A stretch of 64,000 nucleotides of DNA from Oscillospiraceae bacterium (GCA_020025345.1 JAHHSH010000001.1:1-64000); one strand, 5' to 3'. Shown: positions 33,853 through 42,885, numbered from the stretch's first letter. Numbers and translations are program-made. The notes: generated from the sequence alone by a model not told the origin.

Positions 33853-34608
33853 TTATTTCTTCACACCGCCAAAGCGGCGATCACGCTTTTGATAGTCGAT
33901 AATGGCCGCATCCAACGTCTGTTCCGTAAAATCCGGCCAGAGCGTATCACAGAAGTAAAACTCGGAATAGGCACACTGCCACAACAGGAAGTTGCTCAGC
34001 CGGATCTCGCCGCTGGGGCGGATGATCAGCTCCGGGTCGGGGATTCCGGCAGAGAACATATAGCCGGAGAACATCTCCTCCGTCAGCTCCTCCGGCTTCT
34101 TCTCCCCGTCTACACAGGCCTGCGCAAAGCTGCGGGCTGCCCGCAGCAGCTCGTCCCTCCCACCGTAGTTCAGGCAGATATTGGCCTGAAAGCCGTGGAT
34201 ATGGCTGGAAATATTGTTGGTGCGCTGCACCATTTCCTGAATATCGGCAGGAATCGCGCTCATATCGCCGAAGAATTTCAGCCGGATCTGATCGCGCTCC
34301 ATAGAGTCGATGGCCTCCACCATGTACTTCTTCAAAAGCCCCATGATGGTGCTCACTTCCTCCACCGGGCGCTTCCAGTTCTCCGTGGAGAAGGCGTATA
34401 CCGTCAAATATTCCACGCCCAGATCCTTGCAGTAAGTAGCAATTTTGCGGAACACCTCTGCGCCCACCTTATGTCCGGCAGTGCGAGGCAGACCACGCTG
34501 CTTCGCCCAACGACCATTGCCGTCCATAATAATAGCGATATGGCGGGGAAGGCGGCTCATGTCCACCTGCCCCGCCGTCTCCGCCTTCTTGGAATCAAAA
34601 AGACCCAT
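33853..34608 (-). CDS. uppS: Isoprenyl transferase (undecaprenyl diphosphate synthase)
   Basis: A cis-prenyltransferase making the lipid carrier for peptidoglycan and wall polymers. The 251-residue protein has the substrate loop HIAIIMDGNGRWAKQRGLPRTAGHKVGAE (about 23-51), YAFSTENWKRP, and the C-terminal RPSGEIRLSNFLLWQCAYSEFYF motif. The first 20 residues are an extra N-terminal segment. It overlaps the frr stop by 1 nt (TAATG), so it is translationally coupled. Confidence 0.96.
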   Translation of the reverse strand: MGLFDSKKAETAGQVDMSRLPRHIAIIMDGNGRWAKQRGLPRTAGHKVGAEVFRKIATYCKDLGVEYLTVYAFSTENWKRPVEEVSTIMGLLKKYMVEAIDSMERDQIRLKFFGDMSAIPADIQEMVQRTNNISSHIHGFQANICLNYGGRDELLRAARSFAQACVDGEKKPEELTEEMFSGYMFSAGIPDPELIIRPSGEIRLSNFLLWQCAYSEFYFCDTLWPDFTEQTLDAAIIDYQKRDRRFGGVKK

Positions 34609-35162
34609 TAGACGGACATCAGTTCCTTTTCCTTATTTACCAAAAGGGTATCGAGCTGCTTGCAGCTGTCGTCAGTCAGCTTCTGCAGTTCCTTTTCTGC
34701 GCTCTTCAGCTCATCCTCGGTGATCTCGGAGGCTTTCTGCATCTTCTTGAAATGATCCAAGGCATCGCGGCGGACATTGCGCACAGCCACCTTGCCGTTC
34801 TCGGTGTACTTGTGGATCTGCTTGACCAGCTCCTTACGACGCTCCTCGGTCAGCTGGGGGAACACCAGACGGATGGACTTGCCATCGTTGGTGGGATTGA
34901 TGCCCAGATCGGACTCCTGAATAGCCTTTTCAATACCGCGCACAGCCGTGGCGTCCCAAGGGGCGATCACCAGCGTACGGGCGTCAGGAGAGGAAATGGA
35001 TGCGATCTGCTGGATGGGGGTGGGGGTTCCATAGTAATCTACGTTAATACGGTTAAGCACGCCTGCGTTGGCGCGACCTGCACGCACGGAGTCAAAATCT
35101 TTCACGACAGCCTCAATGCTCTTTTTCATTTTTTCCTCATATGCTTTGAATTCAGATTTCAT
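34608..35162 (-). CDS. frr: Ribosome recycling factor
   Basis: Frr splits post-termination ribosomes together with EF-G. The 184-residue length is standard. Family segments are FDSVRAGRANAGVLNRINVDYYGTPTPIQQIASI (about 21-54) and VFPQLTEERRKELVKQIHKYTENGKVAVRNVRRDA. ATG 35162 follows GGAAAGGAAAG; the frame stays open upstream into the pyrH region, but that part has no recognisable homology. Confidence 0.97.
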   Translation of the reverse strand: MKSEFKAYEEKMKKSIEAVVKDFDSVRAGRANAGVLNRINVDYYGTPTPIQQIASISSPDARTLVIAPWDATAVRGIEKAIQESDLGINPTNDGKSIRLVFPQLTEERRKELVKQIHKYTENGKVAVRNVRRDALDHFKKMQKASEITEDELKSAEKELQKLTDDSCKQLDTLLVNKEKELMSV

Positions 35163-35235
35163 GATGTCTCTTTCCTTTCCTCTTATGTCGGGCGGCGGCT
35201 CCATCTGTGCGCCGCTATTTTCAAACTGGTACGTC

Positions 35236-35955
35236 TTAGCCCTCGTGAACGATGGTGCCGATCTTCTCACCCTTCAGTACGCGGATGATGTTGTAAGGAT
35301 CCTTCAGCGCAAATACCAGCACCGGAATATGGTTATCCATGGAAAGACTGGTAGCGGTAGAGTCCATGACAGCCAGATGCTGTGCCAGCACATCATCATA
35401 GGTGATGACGTCGAACTTCCGTGCATCGGCGTTCTTCGCCGGGTCAGAGTCGTAGACGCCGTCGATGTTCTTGGCCAGCAAAATGACCTCAGCGCCGATC
35501 TCCGCCGCACGCAGCACAGCTGCCGTATCGGTGGAGAAGAAGGGGTTACCGGTACCGCAGCCGAAGATCACAACGCGGCCCTTTTCCAGATGACGAATGG
35601 CTCTTGCGCGGATATAGGGCTCTGCCACGGCACGAATCTCCAGCGCCGTCTGGATGCGCACATCCACGCCCTTCTGCTCCAGCACATCGGCCATGGCCAT
35701 GCAGTTCATAGCCGTGGCCAGCATACCCATATGGTCAGCACGGGTACGCTCGATGTAGCCCTCGCCGTTCTTGACGCCGCGCCAGAAGTTACCGCCGCCG
35801 ATGACGACACCCACCTGCACGCCCATTTCCACGCACTCGCGGATAACCTCAGCCACACGGCCCATTACCTCAAAATCCAGACCGAACTTCTTCTCGCCGG
35901 CCAATGCCTCGCCGCTGATTTTCAGCAGCACTCGCTTATATTTCGGTGTCTCCAT
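35236..35955 (-). CDS. pyrH: UMP kinase
   Basis: PyrH phosphorylates UMP in pyrimidine nucleotide synthesis and is regulated by GTP and UTP. The 239-residue protein has the amino-acid-kinase motifs [21 protein letters not shown] and [21 protein letters not shown] 35955 is preceded by GGAGGAG at 6 nt; an ATG at 35970 has no ribosome site. It heads the long minus-strand operon; rpsB and tsf, the usual upstream genes, are not adjacent. A TACAAT lies about 30 nt upstream but I see no clear -35. Confidence 0.96.
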   Translation of the reverse strand: METPKYKRVLLKISGEALAGEKKFGLDFEVMGRVAEVIRECVEMGVQVGVVIGGGNFWRGVKNGEGYIERTRADHMGMLATAMNCMAMADVLEQKGVDVRIQTALEIRAVAEPYIRARAIRHLEKGRVVIFGCGTGNPFFSTDTAAVLRAAEIGAEVILLAKNIDGVYDSDPAKNADARKFDVITYDDVLAQHLAVMDSTATSLSMDNHIPVLVFALKDPYNIIRVLKGEKIGTIVHEG

Positions 35956-36081
35956 GACATACTCCTCCACATTTTATGATCTATAGTATTGTACCTTATT
36001 TCTCCTCTTTTGCATAGGGGGTAAATGTAAATTTTCCGCCCAATTTCCCTTTTGTCCGCGAGAAATCCCCGTCTGCGCCCC

Positions 36082-36111
36082 TTGTCCTCCATGCTCCATC
36101 TATGGTATGAT
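36082..36111 (+). promoter_or_regulatory. Promoter of the plus-strand RluA gene
   Basis: TTGTCC (36082-36087), 18 nt, TATGAT (36106-36111), 23 nt before ATG 36135. Confidence 0.6.
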
Positions 36112-36134
36112 TGTGGAAAAGTGAGGGTCGCATC

Positions 36135-36779
36135 ATGGAAATCATTCACATAGACAAGCGCATACTGGTGGCCGTCAAGCCCAACGGCGTACTGAGCACC
36201 GACGAGAGCGGCGGTATGCCGCAGCTGCTGCGCGAGCAGCTGGGCGATCCCAAGGCCTGCGTCCGTACAGTGCATCGGCTGGACGCCGCTGTCGGCGGCT
36301 TGATGGTCTTTGCCCGCTCCGCCAAGGCCGCCTCCCTGTTGGGTCAGCAGATGCAGGAACGCCGCTTTCACAAGGAATATCTGGCCGTCGTCCACGGCAC
36401 GCCGCCCTCCTCCGGAGAGCTGCGGGATCTCTTGGGACGGGACAAGGTGCGGCGCATCACCTATGTGGCGGAGGAGCCGGGAAAGGACGTGCGTCCCGCT
36501 CTTCTGGACTACCAAGTGCTGGACAGCCACAACGATCTGTCACTGGTTCGTATCGTTCTCCACACCGGGCGCACCCACCAGATCCGGGTACAATTCGCCT
36601 CCCGTGGCTGGCCGCTGGTGGGTGATCGCAAGTACGGCTCCTGCGCCGACGGAGATTTTCCCATCGCCCTGTGGTCATGGCGTCTCCGCTTCGCCCACCC
36701 GGAGAGTGGGGAAACGATGGAATTCTCCGCCCTGCCGCCGCACAGTGGCCCGTGGTGGGGCTTTACCATGCCTACTTAA
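36135..36779 (+). CDS. RluA-family pseudouridine synthase without S4 domain
   Basis: A 214-residue catalytic-only RluA-type enzyme. It starts directly with IIHIDKRILVAVKPNGVLS, and the catalytic Asp is in VHRLDAAVGGLMVFARS (about 54-70), where the usual HRLDxxTSG reads HRLDAAVGG. The closing motif is LHTGRTHQIRVQFASRGWPLVGDRKYG. Lack of an S4 domain is typical of the shorter RluA/TruC-like group. ATG 36135 follows GTGAGGG; an in-frame ATG at 36111 lies inside the promoter. It stands alone, divergent from pyrH. Confidence 0.9.
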   Translation: MEIIHIDKRILVAVKPNGVLSTDESGGMPQLLREQLGDPKACVRTVHRLDAAVGGLMVFARSAKAASLLGQQMQERRFHKEYLAVVHGTPPSSGELRDLLGRDKVRRITYVAEEPGKDVRPALLDYQVLDSHNDLSLVRIVLHTGRTHQIRVQFASRGWPLVGDRKYGSCADGDFPIALWSWRLRFAHPESGETMEFSALPPHSGPWWGFTMPT

Positions 36780-36862
36780 ACGCAAAAGAGGTCCGCCCGA
36801 AGGCGAACACCCATAATGACACAAAGTGAACTAGGGTAAGCCCCATACGGAATGTGCCTGAG

Positions 36863-36896
36863 AAACTCCGACTGTATCACCACAGTCGGAGTTTTT
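36863..36896 (+). terminator. Terminator of the plus-strand RluA gene
   Basis: A 12-bp perfect stem (AAACTCCGACTG and complement, arms 36863-36874 and 36883-36894), 8-nt loop, then a T-run. It lies 83 nt after the stop. Confidence 0.88.
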
Positions 36897-36939
36897 CCTA
36901 TGACTTCCCACAGTTCTATGTCAAATATCATTCGATAAA

Positions 36940-36977
36940 CAAAAAGCAGGTGCCGGAAACTCCCGACACCTGCTCGT
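36940..36977 (-). terminator. Terminator of the lipoprotein gene
   Basis: Minus strand: GAGCAGGTGTCGGGA pairs with TCCGGCACCTGCTT through wobbles, then TTTTT (36941-36945). Confidence 0.85.
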
Positions 36978-37015
36978 TCTGTTTGTATGTATTCTCTCTG
37001 CGTTTTATTGGATGG

Positions 37016-37726
37016 TCAATCCTCATACTCTCGGAAAGTCTTTGCGATCTTATCTGCCATTTCCTCAATGTCAATTCGATCAGTACCATCGGGCTTGTCG
37101 ATGACCATAATGTAGATGGGATATCCATCCTTAATCAGGCTGTATGCTACAAAATCAGCACTTTCATAGGGCAGGGGAAATTGGTGTGTCAACTCAATGG
37201 CACCCTTTTGCTTGCACATCTCCCATCCGTTAACGGTTACATTTTCCTTGCTGTCAATTCGGACGGTATATTCGTCAGCACGATGCAGTATGCTCTCAAG
37301 GCACGCAGCTGTCTGCTTCTTCATATTTTCAAGGACATCTTCCGCTTTCGTGATATTTTTGAGATCGACGTCGTAATATTCGTCAGAGGATCGCTCCAGA
37401 TACTGGTCGTAGATAACAGCGTAGGAAGCAGTCTCAACCTTAAAGGAAGTGCGGTTTCTCTTGACAAGTGCAAAAGGAGCATCCGCACAATATTCCGCTG
37501 CGGTCTGATTTACTCTAACAACACCCTCCAGCTCAGGAAATTCTTCGTAGGGGTGCTCGACATTCTTAGAATTTTCTTTTGATTCAGTAGAACCGGAATT
37601 CTGAGAGGATGTTTCGCTTTGAGGCTGACTTGTTCCTTCGCCGCCGGATGGTTGGTCTTTGCTACCGCAAGCGGCAAGAGACAGGCAGAGTGTAAGCGCA
37701 AGCAGCATAGAAAGTAATCTTTTCAT
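37016..37726 (-). CDS. Uncharacterised lipoprotein
   Basis: A 236-residue secreted lipoprotein. A signal peptide (about 1-19) ends in the lipobox LAAC, so Cys20 would carry the lipid. Next is a disordered Ser/Gly/Gln/Glu-rich linker (about 22-58), then a globular domain (about 60-236) with several Tyr-rich strands (YCADAPFALVKRNRTSF, DGYPIYIMVIDKPDGTD). No known domain is recognised. AGGAGGT precedes the ATG. It is monocistronic with its own terminator. Confidence 0.8.
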   Translation of the reverse strand: MKRLLSMLLALTLCLSLAACGSKDQPSGGEGTSQPQSETSSQNSGSTESKENSKNVEHPYEEFPELEGVVRVNQTAAEYCADAPFALVKRNRTSFKVETASYAVIYDQYLERSSDEYYDVDLKNITKAEDVLENMKKQTAACLESILHRADEYTVRIDSKENVTVNGWEMCKQKGAIELTHQFPLPYESADFVAYSLIKDGYPIYIMVIDKPDGTDRIDIEEMADKIAKTFREYED

Positions 37727-37800
37727 AAGAACCTCCTTTTGTATCTGGTGAAATCCGTCAAAACAATAAAAAATATCCTTTGCTTAACCACAAAAAGGAT

Positions 37801-37829
37801 ATCATAAATAAACGGTTTTTTCAACACAA
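37801..37829 (-). promoter_or_regulatory. Possible promoter of the lipoprotein gene
   Basis: Minus strand: TTGTGT (37824-37829), 17 nt, TATGAT (37801-37806). The 5' leader that follows has a short inverted repeat around ATATCCTTT / AAAGGATAT (37783-37802). The -35 is weak. Confidence 0.45.
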
Positions 37830-37839
37830 TTCAATTAAC

Positions 37840-38188
37840 TTGTGTATTTACACAAAGCCCGATTTCCTGCATCGTGCATATCTGCCAAAGACTTCTTCGC
37901 CGTCGGTAAGTTTTCCCCATTGAGGAAGAGCCCGCATCACATTTGTCTGGACATGGTGCATAGTCCCCAATCCAGCCAAACACCGCTGACCAGACAGAAG
38001 CCTAGACCCCCTTTTACCTGCTGCACAGGAAAAGGTTGCCAGTAAACCGCAAGAACACGAGACTGCATAACAGGAAAAGGGCGGCTGTGCCACAGCACAA
38101 ACCGCCCACCACGGGAAAGATTCTTCAATTGTATAGGGGCTCAGAATGTGTCCCTATGGAACGCCGCCTAATCGGACAGTTCTCTTTT
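37840..38188. other. Gene-free interval with no recognised content
   Basis: About 350 nt between the lipoprotein promoter and the Mbeg1-like gene. Short open frames exist on both strands, but none has a ribosome site and family likeness. A hairpin of GGGCGG / CCGCCC with inner GTGC-GCAC pairing (about 38077-38106) lies 83 nt beyond the stop of the Mbeg1-like gene and lacks a T-run. It may be the remains of a decayed gene. Confidence 0.4.
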
Positions 38189-39367
38189 TTATGCTTCCGC
38201 GGAACTGCGGTATTTCTGCTCTATACTCTCACCTAAAGAGCGCCAGTACTGGCCTACGCTTTTCCACAGGCCTTCCCCCATCTCTGCCGCCAGACGCAGC
38301 AAAATCTGCGCAACCAGCTTCCGCTTTTTCTCGTCAGCACCAACGTATTCCCGCAGCAGCGCCACGCCGCCGGATAAACCGCCCTCGCGCAGGTCATCCA
38401 GCGTCTTGGCCTTGCCGCCCATGCTGAGAATACTGTAAAAGGCCTCGGTGAACTCCTGCCGCTCCTGCATACTCATATCCGCCAGCCACTCACGGATGGC
38501 GCCGTCAGAAGCCTTCGCCGTTTCCGCCCGCTGCGCGCTGCGGCAAAACTGCCTGCCCAGCACATTCCACGAGAGGGGTTCATGCTGCATAAGGGCCCGG
38601 TTGGAGCTGTCGATCAGCTCATAGTCCTCGGTGTGCTCCAGCAGCATCCCTACCAGCGAAGATTCCGGAATGAAGGTGTGGATCTTCTCCGCCACGCGGC
38701 GGTACTCCTCCGATGCCAGCACACTCCGGTCAAAGCCGGGGCCGTCGTTGTTGTACGCTGCCAGCAGGCGCTTACGCTGCAGCTTTTCCGGCAGATGCAT
38801 CGCCGCCCAGGCCGCCAGATTGCCGCCCTTGGAGTGACCGCCCAGCCGCAGCTTTCGCCGCGGGCAGCATTTCAATACCTCCTCGGCATATTCCGTGGCA
38901 CGCAGCTGCGCCGGAACCGCCGTGAGGAAGCTCATGTTGAAATCCTCCTGCCAGCCCACCAGCGTGGTATCCGTGCCGCGATAGGCGGCAAAGACGCTGC
39001 CATCCGGCAGCAGGAAGGAGACGGCAGCAAATTGCATCACTTTCTCCTCGTCGATGCTGCTCTCAAAGGCAAACATCTTCACGTCACGGAACCGGGGCGT
39101 GGCCGCCATGGCACGCATCACCGGGATATATTCCTCTTCGGAAAGACCCAACTGCTCATCCTTCTCTGTCAACAATCCACAGACTTCCCCGATAGACATA
39201 GCGTCCACCGGCTTGTAGCTGCGCAGCCGAACAATCCGCTGAAAATCAATATAGGAAACAATGCACAAAAGCAGGTTATCCACTTCATTAAAACCATCTT
39301 GGGCAAAGGTCAGATCCCCACGCCACGCAAGATAGTCCCGCACGGTTGTTTTCTTTCTTTCCGCCAT
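38189..39367 (-). CDS. Mbeg1-like (DUF2974) alpha/beta hydrolase
   Basis: A 392-residue lipase-like protein. The nucleophile elbow is LGGHSKGGNLAAWAAM (about 176-191), the family form GHSKGGN; the upstream strand AAYRGTDTTLVGWQEDFNMSF is also diagnostic. The C-terminal third (about 290-392) is helical and charged. There is no signal peptide, so it acts in the cytoplasm or at the inner membrane face. The substrate is unknown. Its promoter is 23 nt upstream. Confidence 0.88.
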   Translation of the reverse strand: MAERKKTTVRDYLAWRGDLTFAQDGFNEVDNLLLCIVSYIDFQRIVRLRSYKPVDAMSIGEVCGLLTEKDEQLGLSEEEYIPVMRAMAATPRFRDVKMFAFESSIDEEKVMQFAAVSFLLPDGSVFAAYRGTDTTLVGWQEDFNMSFLTAVPAQLRATEYAEEVLKCCPRRKLRLGGHSKGGNLAAWAAMHLPEKLQRKRLLAAYNNDGPGFDRSVLASEEYRRVAEKIHTFIPESSLVGMLLEHTEDYELIDSSNRALMQHEPLSWNVLGRQFCRSAQRAETAKASDGAIREWLADMSMQERQEFTEAFYSILSMGGKAKTLDDLREGGLSGGVALLREYVGADEKKRKLVAQILLRLAAEMGEGLWKSVGQYWRSLGESIEQKYRSSAEA

Positions 39368-39390
39368 AGCATCCCCTCCTGTTTTTTCTT

Positions 39391-39419
39391 ATTTTATCAT
39401 AGTTGATTTAGGGAAACAA
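39391..39419 (-). promoter_or_regulatory. Promoter of the Mbeg1-like gene
   Basis: Minus strand: TTGTTT (39414-39419), 17 nt, TAAAAT (39391-39396); AGGAGGGG precedes the start codon. Confidence 0.6.
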
Positions 39420-39457
39420 GCGGCTTTTCATTCCTTGAAATCACTTTACCGGCAAAT

Positions 39458-39485
39458 AAAAAAGGCGGCATACGCCGCCTTTTTT
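39458..39485 (-). terminator. Terminator of the alaS-HIT transcript
   Basis: GGCGGC / GCCGCC (39464-39469, 39474-39479), loop ATAC, flanked by A and T runs of at least six, so it works on both strands. It is 9 nt after the HIT stop. Confidence 0.85.
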
Positions 39486-39493
39486 ATTTGCTT

Positions 39494-39841
39494 TTAGCCC
39501 GGAGGCCAGGTCATATCGCGCCCGGAAAGCACATGGAAGTGCAGGTGCTTCACCGTCTGGCCTGCCTGATCGCCGCAGTTATTCACCACACGGTAGCTCT
39601 CACAGCCCAGCTCCGCGCAGATCTTGGCAATCACCTCAAAGCAATGGGCCACAATGCTGCTGTTGTCCGCCGTAATCTTGGCAGCGCAGCAAATGTGCTC
39701 CTTGGGCACCACCAAAAAGTGGACCGGAGCCTGCGGCTCAATGTCGTAGAAAGCATAGCACAGCTCGTCCTCATAGACCTTGTTGGAGGGGATCTCCCCG
39801 CCGACGATCTTGCAGAACAGGCAGTTAGGATCTGTATGCAT
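39494..39841 (-). CDS. HIT family protein
   Basis: A 115-residue histidine-triad nucleotide-binding protein. It has the metal-binding start CLFCKIVGGEIPSN, the strand VHFLVVPKEHI, and the catalytic triad motif KHLHFHVLSGRD near the C-terminus. Members hydrolyse nucleoside phosphoramidates such as AMP-lysine. A gap of about 50 nt separates it from alaS; both probably share a transcript. In many Firmicutes a HIT gene sits beside alaS or in its operon. Confidence 0.93.
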   Translation of the reverse strand: MHTDPNCLFCKIVGGEIPSNKVYEDELCYAFYDIEPQAPVHFLVVPKEHICCAAKITADNSSIVAHCFEVIAKICAELGCESYRVVNNCGDQAGQTVKHLHFHVLSGRDMTWPPG

Positions 39842-39893
39842 CGTTCACCGCTCCTTTCTCAAATTTTGTATATAAATCTTGTTTTTTTGCGTT

Positions 39894-42533
39894 TTATTTC
39901 ACCTTTTCGGCCACAAAATCATCCACAGCAGCCAGTGCATCGTCGATCTTCAGCACTTCCGTACCGCCACCCATAGCGCTGTCGGGCTTGCCGCCGCCGC
40001 GGCCGCCAACAATAGGCGCAATGTTCTTAATGAGGTCGCCGGCCTTGACGCCACGGGCAATGGCTTCCTTGCCGCATACGGCCAGCAGCGTCACCTTGCC
40101 CTCATGAGCGCAGGCCATCACGCCCACCACCAGCGGATCCTTATCCCGCAGGAAGTCGCCCATCTTGCGCATGGTGTTGTTATCCATATCGGAGCGCTGT
40201 ACCGTCACCACATGGAGGCCGCTGACCTCCTTGGCGCCCATCAGGCACTGACGGGCATCGCCCAGGCAGGCCTCAGCGCGCATCTGATCGAGTGCATGGC
40301 GCATTTCCTTCATCTCTGCCACCTGCTGATCCAGCTTGGCACACAGCTCACCGGGATTGGTCTTCAGCGTCTGTGCCGCACGGAACAGGCGCTCCTGATT
40401 GCGGTTCATGACCTCCAGAGACAGCTTACCCACGGTCGCCTCAATACGGCGCACGCCGGAGGCCACAGAGCCCTCGGACTTAATACGGAACGCGCCCACC
40501 TTGGCGGTGTTGCTGGTATGAGTACCGCCGCAGAACTCCATGGACACATCGCCCATTTCCACCACGCGGACCACATCGCCGTACTTCTCGCCGAACATAG
40601 CCACAGCGCCCTTCTTCTTGGCCTCCTCGATGGGCAGCACCTCGGTGACGACCTCCGTGCCATCCAGCACGCTGTTGTTCACCAGCAGATCGATCTCCGC
40701 CAGCTGCTCGGGCGTAATACCCTCAAAGTGGGTAAAGTCGAAGCGCAGACGATCCGGCTCCACCAGAGAACCGGCCTGATGCACATGGTCGCCCAGCACC
40801 TTCTTCAATGCTGCGTGCAGCAGATGGGTGGCGCTGTGGGCGCGGCGGATGGCGTTGCGGCGCTCCTTATCAAAGGAGACAGTGCACACATCGCCGCTCC
40901 GAAGCACACCGCGGGCCACCTGACCGTAGTGCAGGTACTTGCCGCCCTGATTCTTCTGGACGTTGCTCACCGTGAACTCGCCCTCCGGGCCGCAGATCAC
41001 GCCGTGGTCGGCCACCTGACCGCCCATCTCGGCGTACATGACCGTGCGATCCAACACCACGATGGCATCCACACCGGCAACGATCTCACTGCGCTCCTCC
41101 TCGTCAGAGAGGATGGCCAGCACCTTGCCCTCGGTCACATCCTTGTCATAGCCCTCAAACTCGGTGGCAGGCATATCCTTGCCCAGCTCCACACCGGCCC
41201 AGCCCAGATCACCCAGAGCCTTGCGAGCCTCACGGGCGCGCTCCTTCTGCTCCTGCATGAGGGCGTGGAATGCCTCCTCGTCCACGGTCATATTCTCCTC
41301 TTCCACCATCTCCATGGTCAGATCAATGGGGAAGCCATAGGTGTCGTACAGCTTAAAGGCGTCAGCGCCGGAGAACACCGTCTCGCCGCTGGCCTTATGC
41401 CCCTCCAGCATCTCGTTGTAGATGCGCATACCACCGTCGATGGTGCGGGCAAAGTTCTCCTCCTCCGTACGGATGACCTTGGTGATATAGGCCTGCTTCT
41501 CCCGCAGATCGGGGTACTGACCCTCGTTCTCGTGGATGACGGTATCCACCACCTCATAGAGGAAGGGATTCTCCACACCAAGGAGCTTACCATGGCGGGC
41601 AGCGCGGCGCAGCAGACGGCGCAGCACATAGCCGCGGCCCTCATTGCTGGGCAGCACGCCGTCGCAGATCATGAAGGTAGCAGAACGGATATGGTCGGTG
41701 ATCACACGCAGGGAAACATCCCGCTTCTCGGTCTGGCCATAGTAAGCGCCGGTCAGTTCGGACACCTTGTTTGTGATATTCATCACCGTATCCACATCAA
41801 AGAGGGAGTTCACGTTCTGGCAGGCCACTGCCAAACGCTCCAGGCCCATGCCGGTATCGATATTCTTCTGGACAAGGTCGGTGTAGTTGCCCTGTCCGTC
41901 GTTATCGAACTGGGAGAACACATTGTTCCAGATCTCCATATAACGGTCGCACTCGCAGCCCACGGTGCAGCCGGGCTTGCCGCAGCCGTACTCGGGTCCG
42001 CGGTCGTAGTACACCTCGGAGCAGGGGCCGCAGGGGCCGGAGCCGTGCTCCCAGAAGTTGTCCTCCTTGCCGAAACGGAAGATGCGCTCGACAGGAATGC
42101 CGATCTCATCGTGCCAGATGTGGAATGCCTCGTCATCGTCCTGATAGATGGAGGGGTACAGACGGTCGGCCTCCAGGCCCACTACCTCCGTCAGGAACTC
42201 CCAGCACCAATGCAGGGCATCATGCTTGAAGTAGTCGCCGAAAGAGAAGTTACCCAGCATCTCAAAATAGGTACCGTGGCGGGCCGTCTTACCCACGTTG
42301 TCAATATCGCCGGTGCGGATGCACTTCTGGCAGGTACAGACACGGCGGCGGGGCGGCTCCTCCTCACCCTTGAACCAGGGCTTCATGGGGGTCATGCCGG
42401 CGTTGATGAGCAGGATGGACTTGTCACCCTGAGGCACCAGAGAAAAGCTAGGCAGGCGCAGATGGCCCTTGCTCTCAAAGAAGCTGAGGAACATCTCACG
42501 CAGTTCATTTACTCCGTGATAGGGATGGGACAT
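39894..42533 (-). CDS. alaS: Alanyl-tRNA synthetase
   Basis: AlaS charges tRNA(Ala) and edits mischarged Ser or Gly. The 879-residue protein has the class II core (motif 2 within RHGTYFEMLGNFSFGDYF, motif 3 around GMGLERLA), a tRNA-recognition region, the editing domain with AHSATHLLHAALKK (HxxxH) and FCGGTHTSNT (Cys and His ligands), and a C-terminal DHHA1 oligomerisation domain (about 750-879). ATG 42533 follows AGGAGAG; an open frame to 42596 runs into the T-box terminator. Control is by the T-box leader upstream. Confidence 0.97.
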   Translation of the reverse strand: MSHPYHGVNELREMFLSFFESKGHLRLPSFSLVPQGDKSILLINAGMTPMKPWFKGEEEPPRRRVCTCQKCIRTGDIDNVGKTARHGTYFEMLGNFSFGDYFKHDALHWCWEFLTEVVGLEADRLYPSIYQDDDEAFHIWHDEIGIPVERIFRFGKEDNFWEHGSGPCGPCSEVYYDRGPEYGCGKPGCTVGCECDRYMEIWNNVFSQFDNDGQGNYTDLVQKNIDTGMGLERLAVACQNVNSLFDVDTVMNITNKVSELTGAYYGQTEKRDVSLRVITDHIRSATFMICDGVLPSNEGRGYVLRRLLRRAARHGKLLGVENPFLYEVVDTVIHENEGQYPDLREKQAYITKVIRTEEENFARTIDGGMRIYNEMLEGHKASGETVFSGADAFKLYDTYGFPIDLTMEMVEEENMTVDEEAFHALMQEQKERAREARKALGDLGWAGVELGKDMPATEFEGYDKDVTEGKVLAILSDEEERSEIVAGVDAIVVLDRTVMYAEMGGQVADHGVICGPEGEFTVSNVQKNQGGKYLHYGQVARGVLRSGDVCTVSFDKERRNAIRRAHSATHLLHAALKKVLGDHVHQAGSLVEPDRLRFDFTHFEGITPEQLAEIDLLVNNSVLDGTEVVTEVLPIEEAKKKGAVAMFGEKYGDVVRVVEMGDVSMEFCGGTHTSNTAKVGAFRIKSEGSVASGVRRIEATVGKLSLEVMNRNQERLFRAAQTLKTNPGELCAKLDQQVAEMKEMRHALDQMRAEACLGDARQCLMGAKEVSGLHVVTVQRSDMDNNTMRKMGDFLRDKDPLVVGVMACAHEGKVTLLAVCGKEAIARGVKAGDLIKNIAPIVGGRGGGKPDSAMGGGTEVLKIDDALAAVDDFVAEKVK

Positions 42534-42572
42534 AGTGGTTCTCTCCTTTATCGTAGAAAATTTAAATACTGC

Positions 42573-42805
42573 AAAAAAATAGACCTCCACCCACACATAG
42601 GGGCGAAGATCTCTTCACGGTACCACCCTAATTTGACAGCCAAAGGCCATCATCTCAGTCATCCGATAACGGGGATGGGGCGTACCGCTCCTCGCGGTCA
42701 GCTCAGAAGTGGCTGCCGTATCTCCGACACCTGACGGGCTTGCACCCTCCCCGTCTCGCTGTCCGGGCGGAAAAAACGGCTCGTTTCCTCACAGCATTTC
42801 TGATA
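42573..42805 (-). promoter_or_regulatory. T-box riboswitch leader of alaS
   Basis: Minus strand. The T-box sequence AGGGTGGTACCGTG is at 42616-42629. It is followed by a terminator: stem AGATCTTCGCCC / GGGTGGAGGTCT (42601-42612 with 42581-42592, three G-U pairs) and seven T (42573-42579). The upstream stem I region (about 42640-42800) contains AGCGAGACGGGGAGGG and GAGGAAACGAG segments seen in T-box stem I. A candidate alanine specifier GCU sits at 42700-42702. Uncharged tRNA(Ala) would bind and favour the antiterminator. The overall class is clear; the specifier position is less certain. Confidence 0.88.
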
Positions 42806-42813
42806 TCTTAATT

Positions 42814-42841
42814 ATTTTACCATATTTCGCACCATTGTCAA
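42814..42841 (-). promoter_or_regulatory. Promoter of alaS leader
   Basis: Minus strand: perfect TTGACA (42836-42841), 16 nt, TAAAAT (42814-42819). Confidence 0.75.
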
Positions 42842-42885
42842 CTGTATTCCCGCGAGAAATCCACCTCTTTTTGGCACTTTTGCCC

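Noticed and set aside
37848..38093. Minus-strand open frame of 81 codons before the Mbeg1-like gene
   Set aside because: Cys- and Gly-rich translation with no ribosome site or family likeness.
39879..42734. A 951-codon open frame on the plus strand
   Set aside because: It is antisense to alaS along its length, is rich in His, Leu and Ala from mirrored codon bias, and has no family motif.
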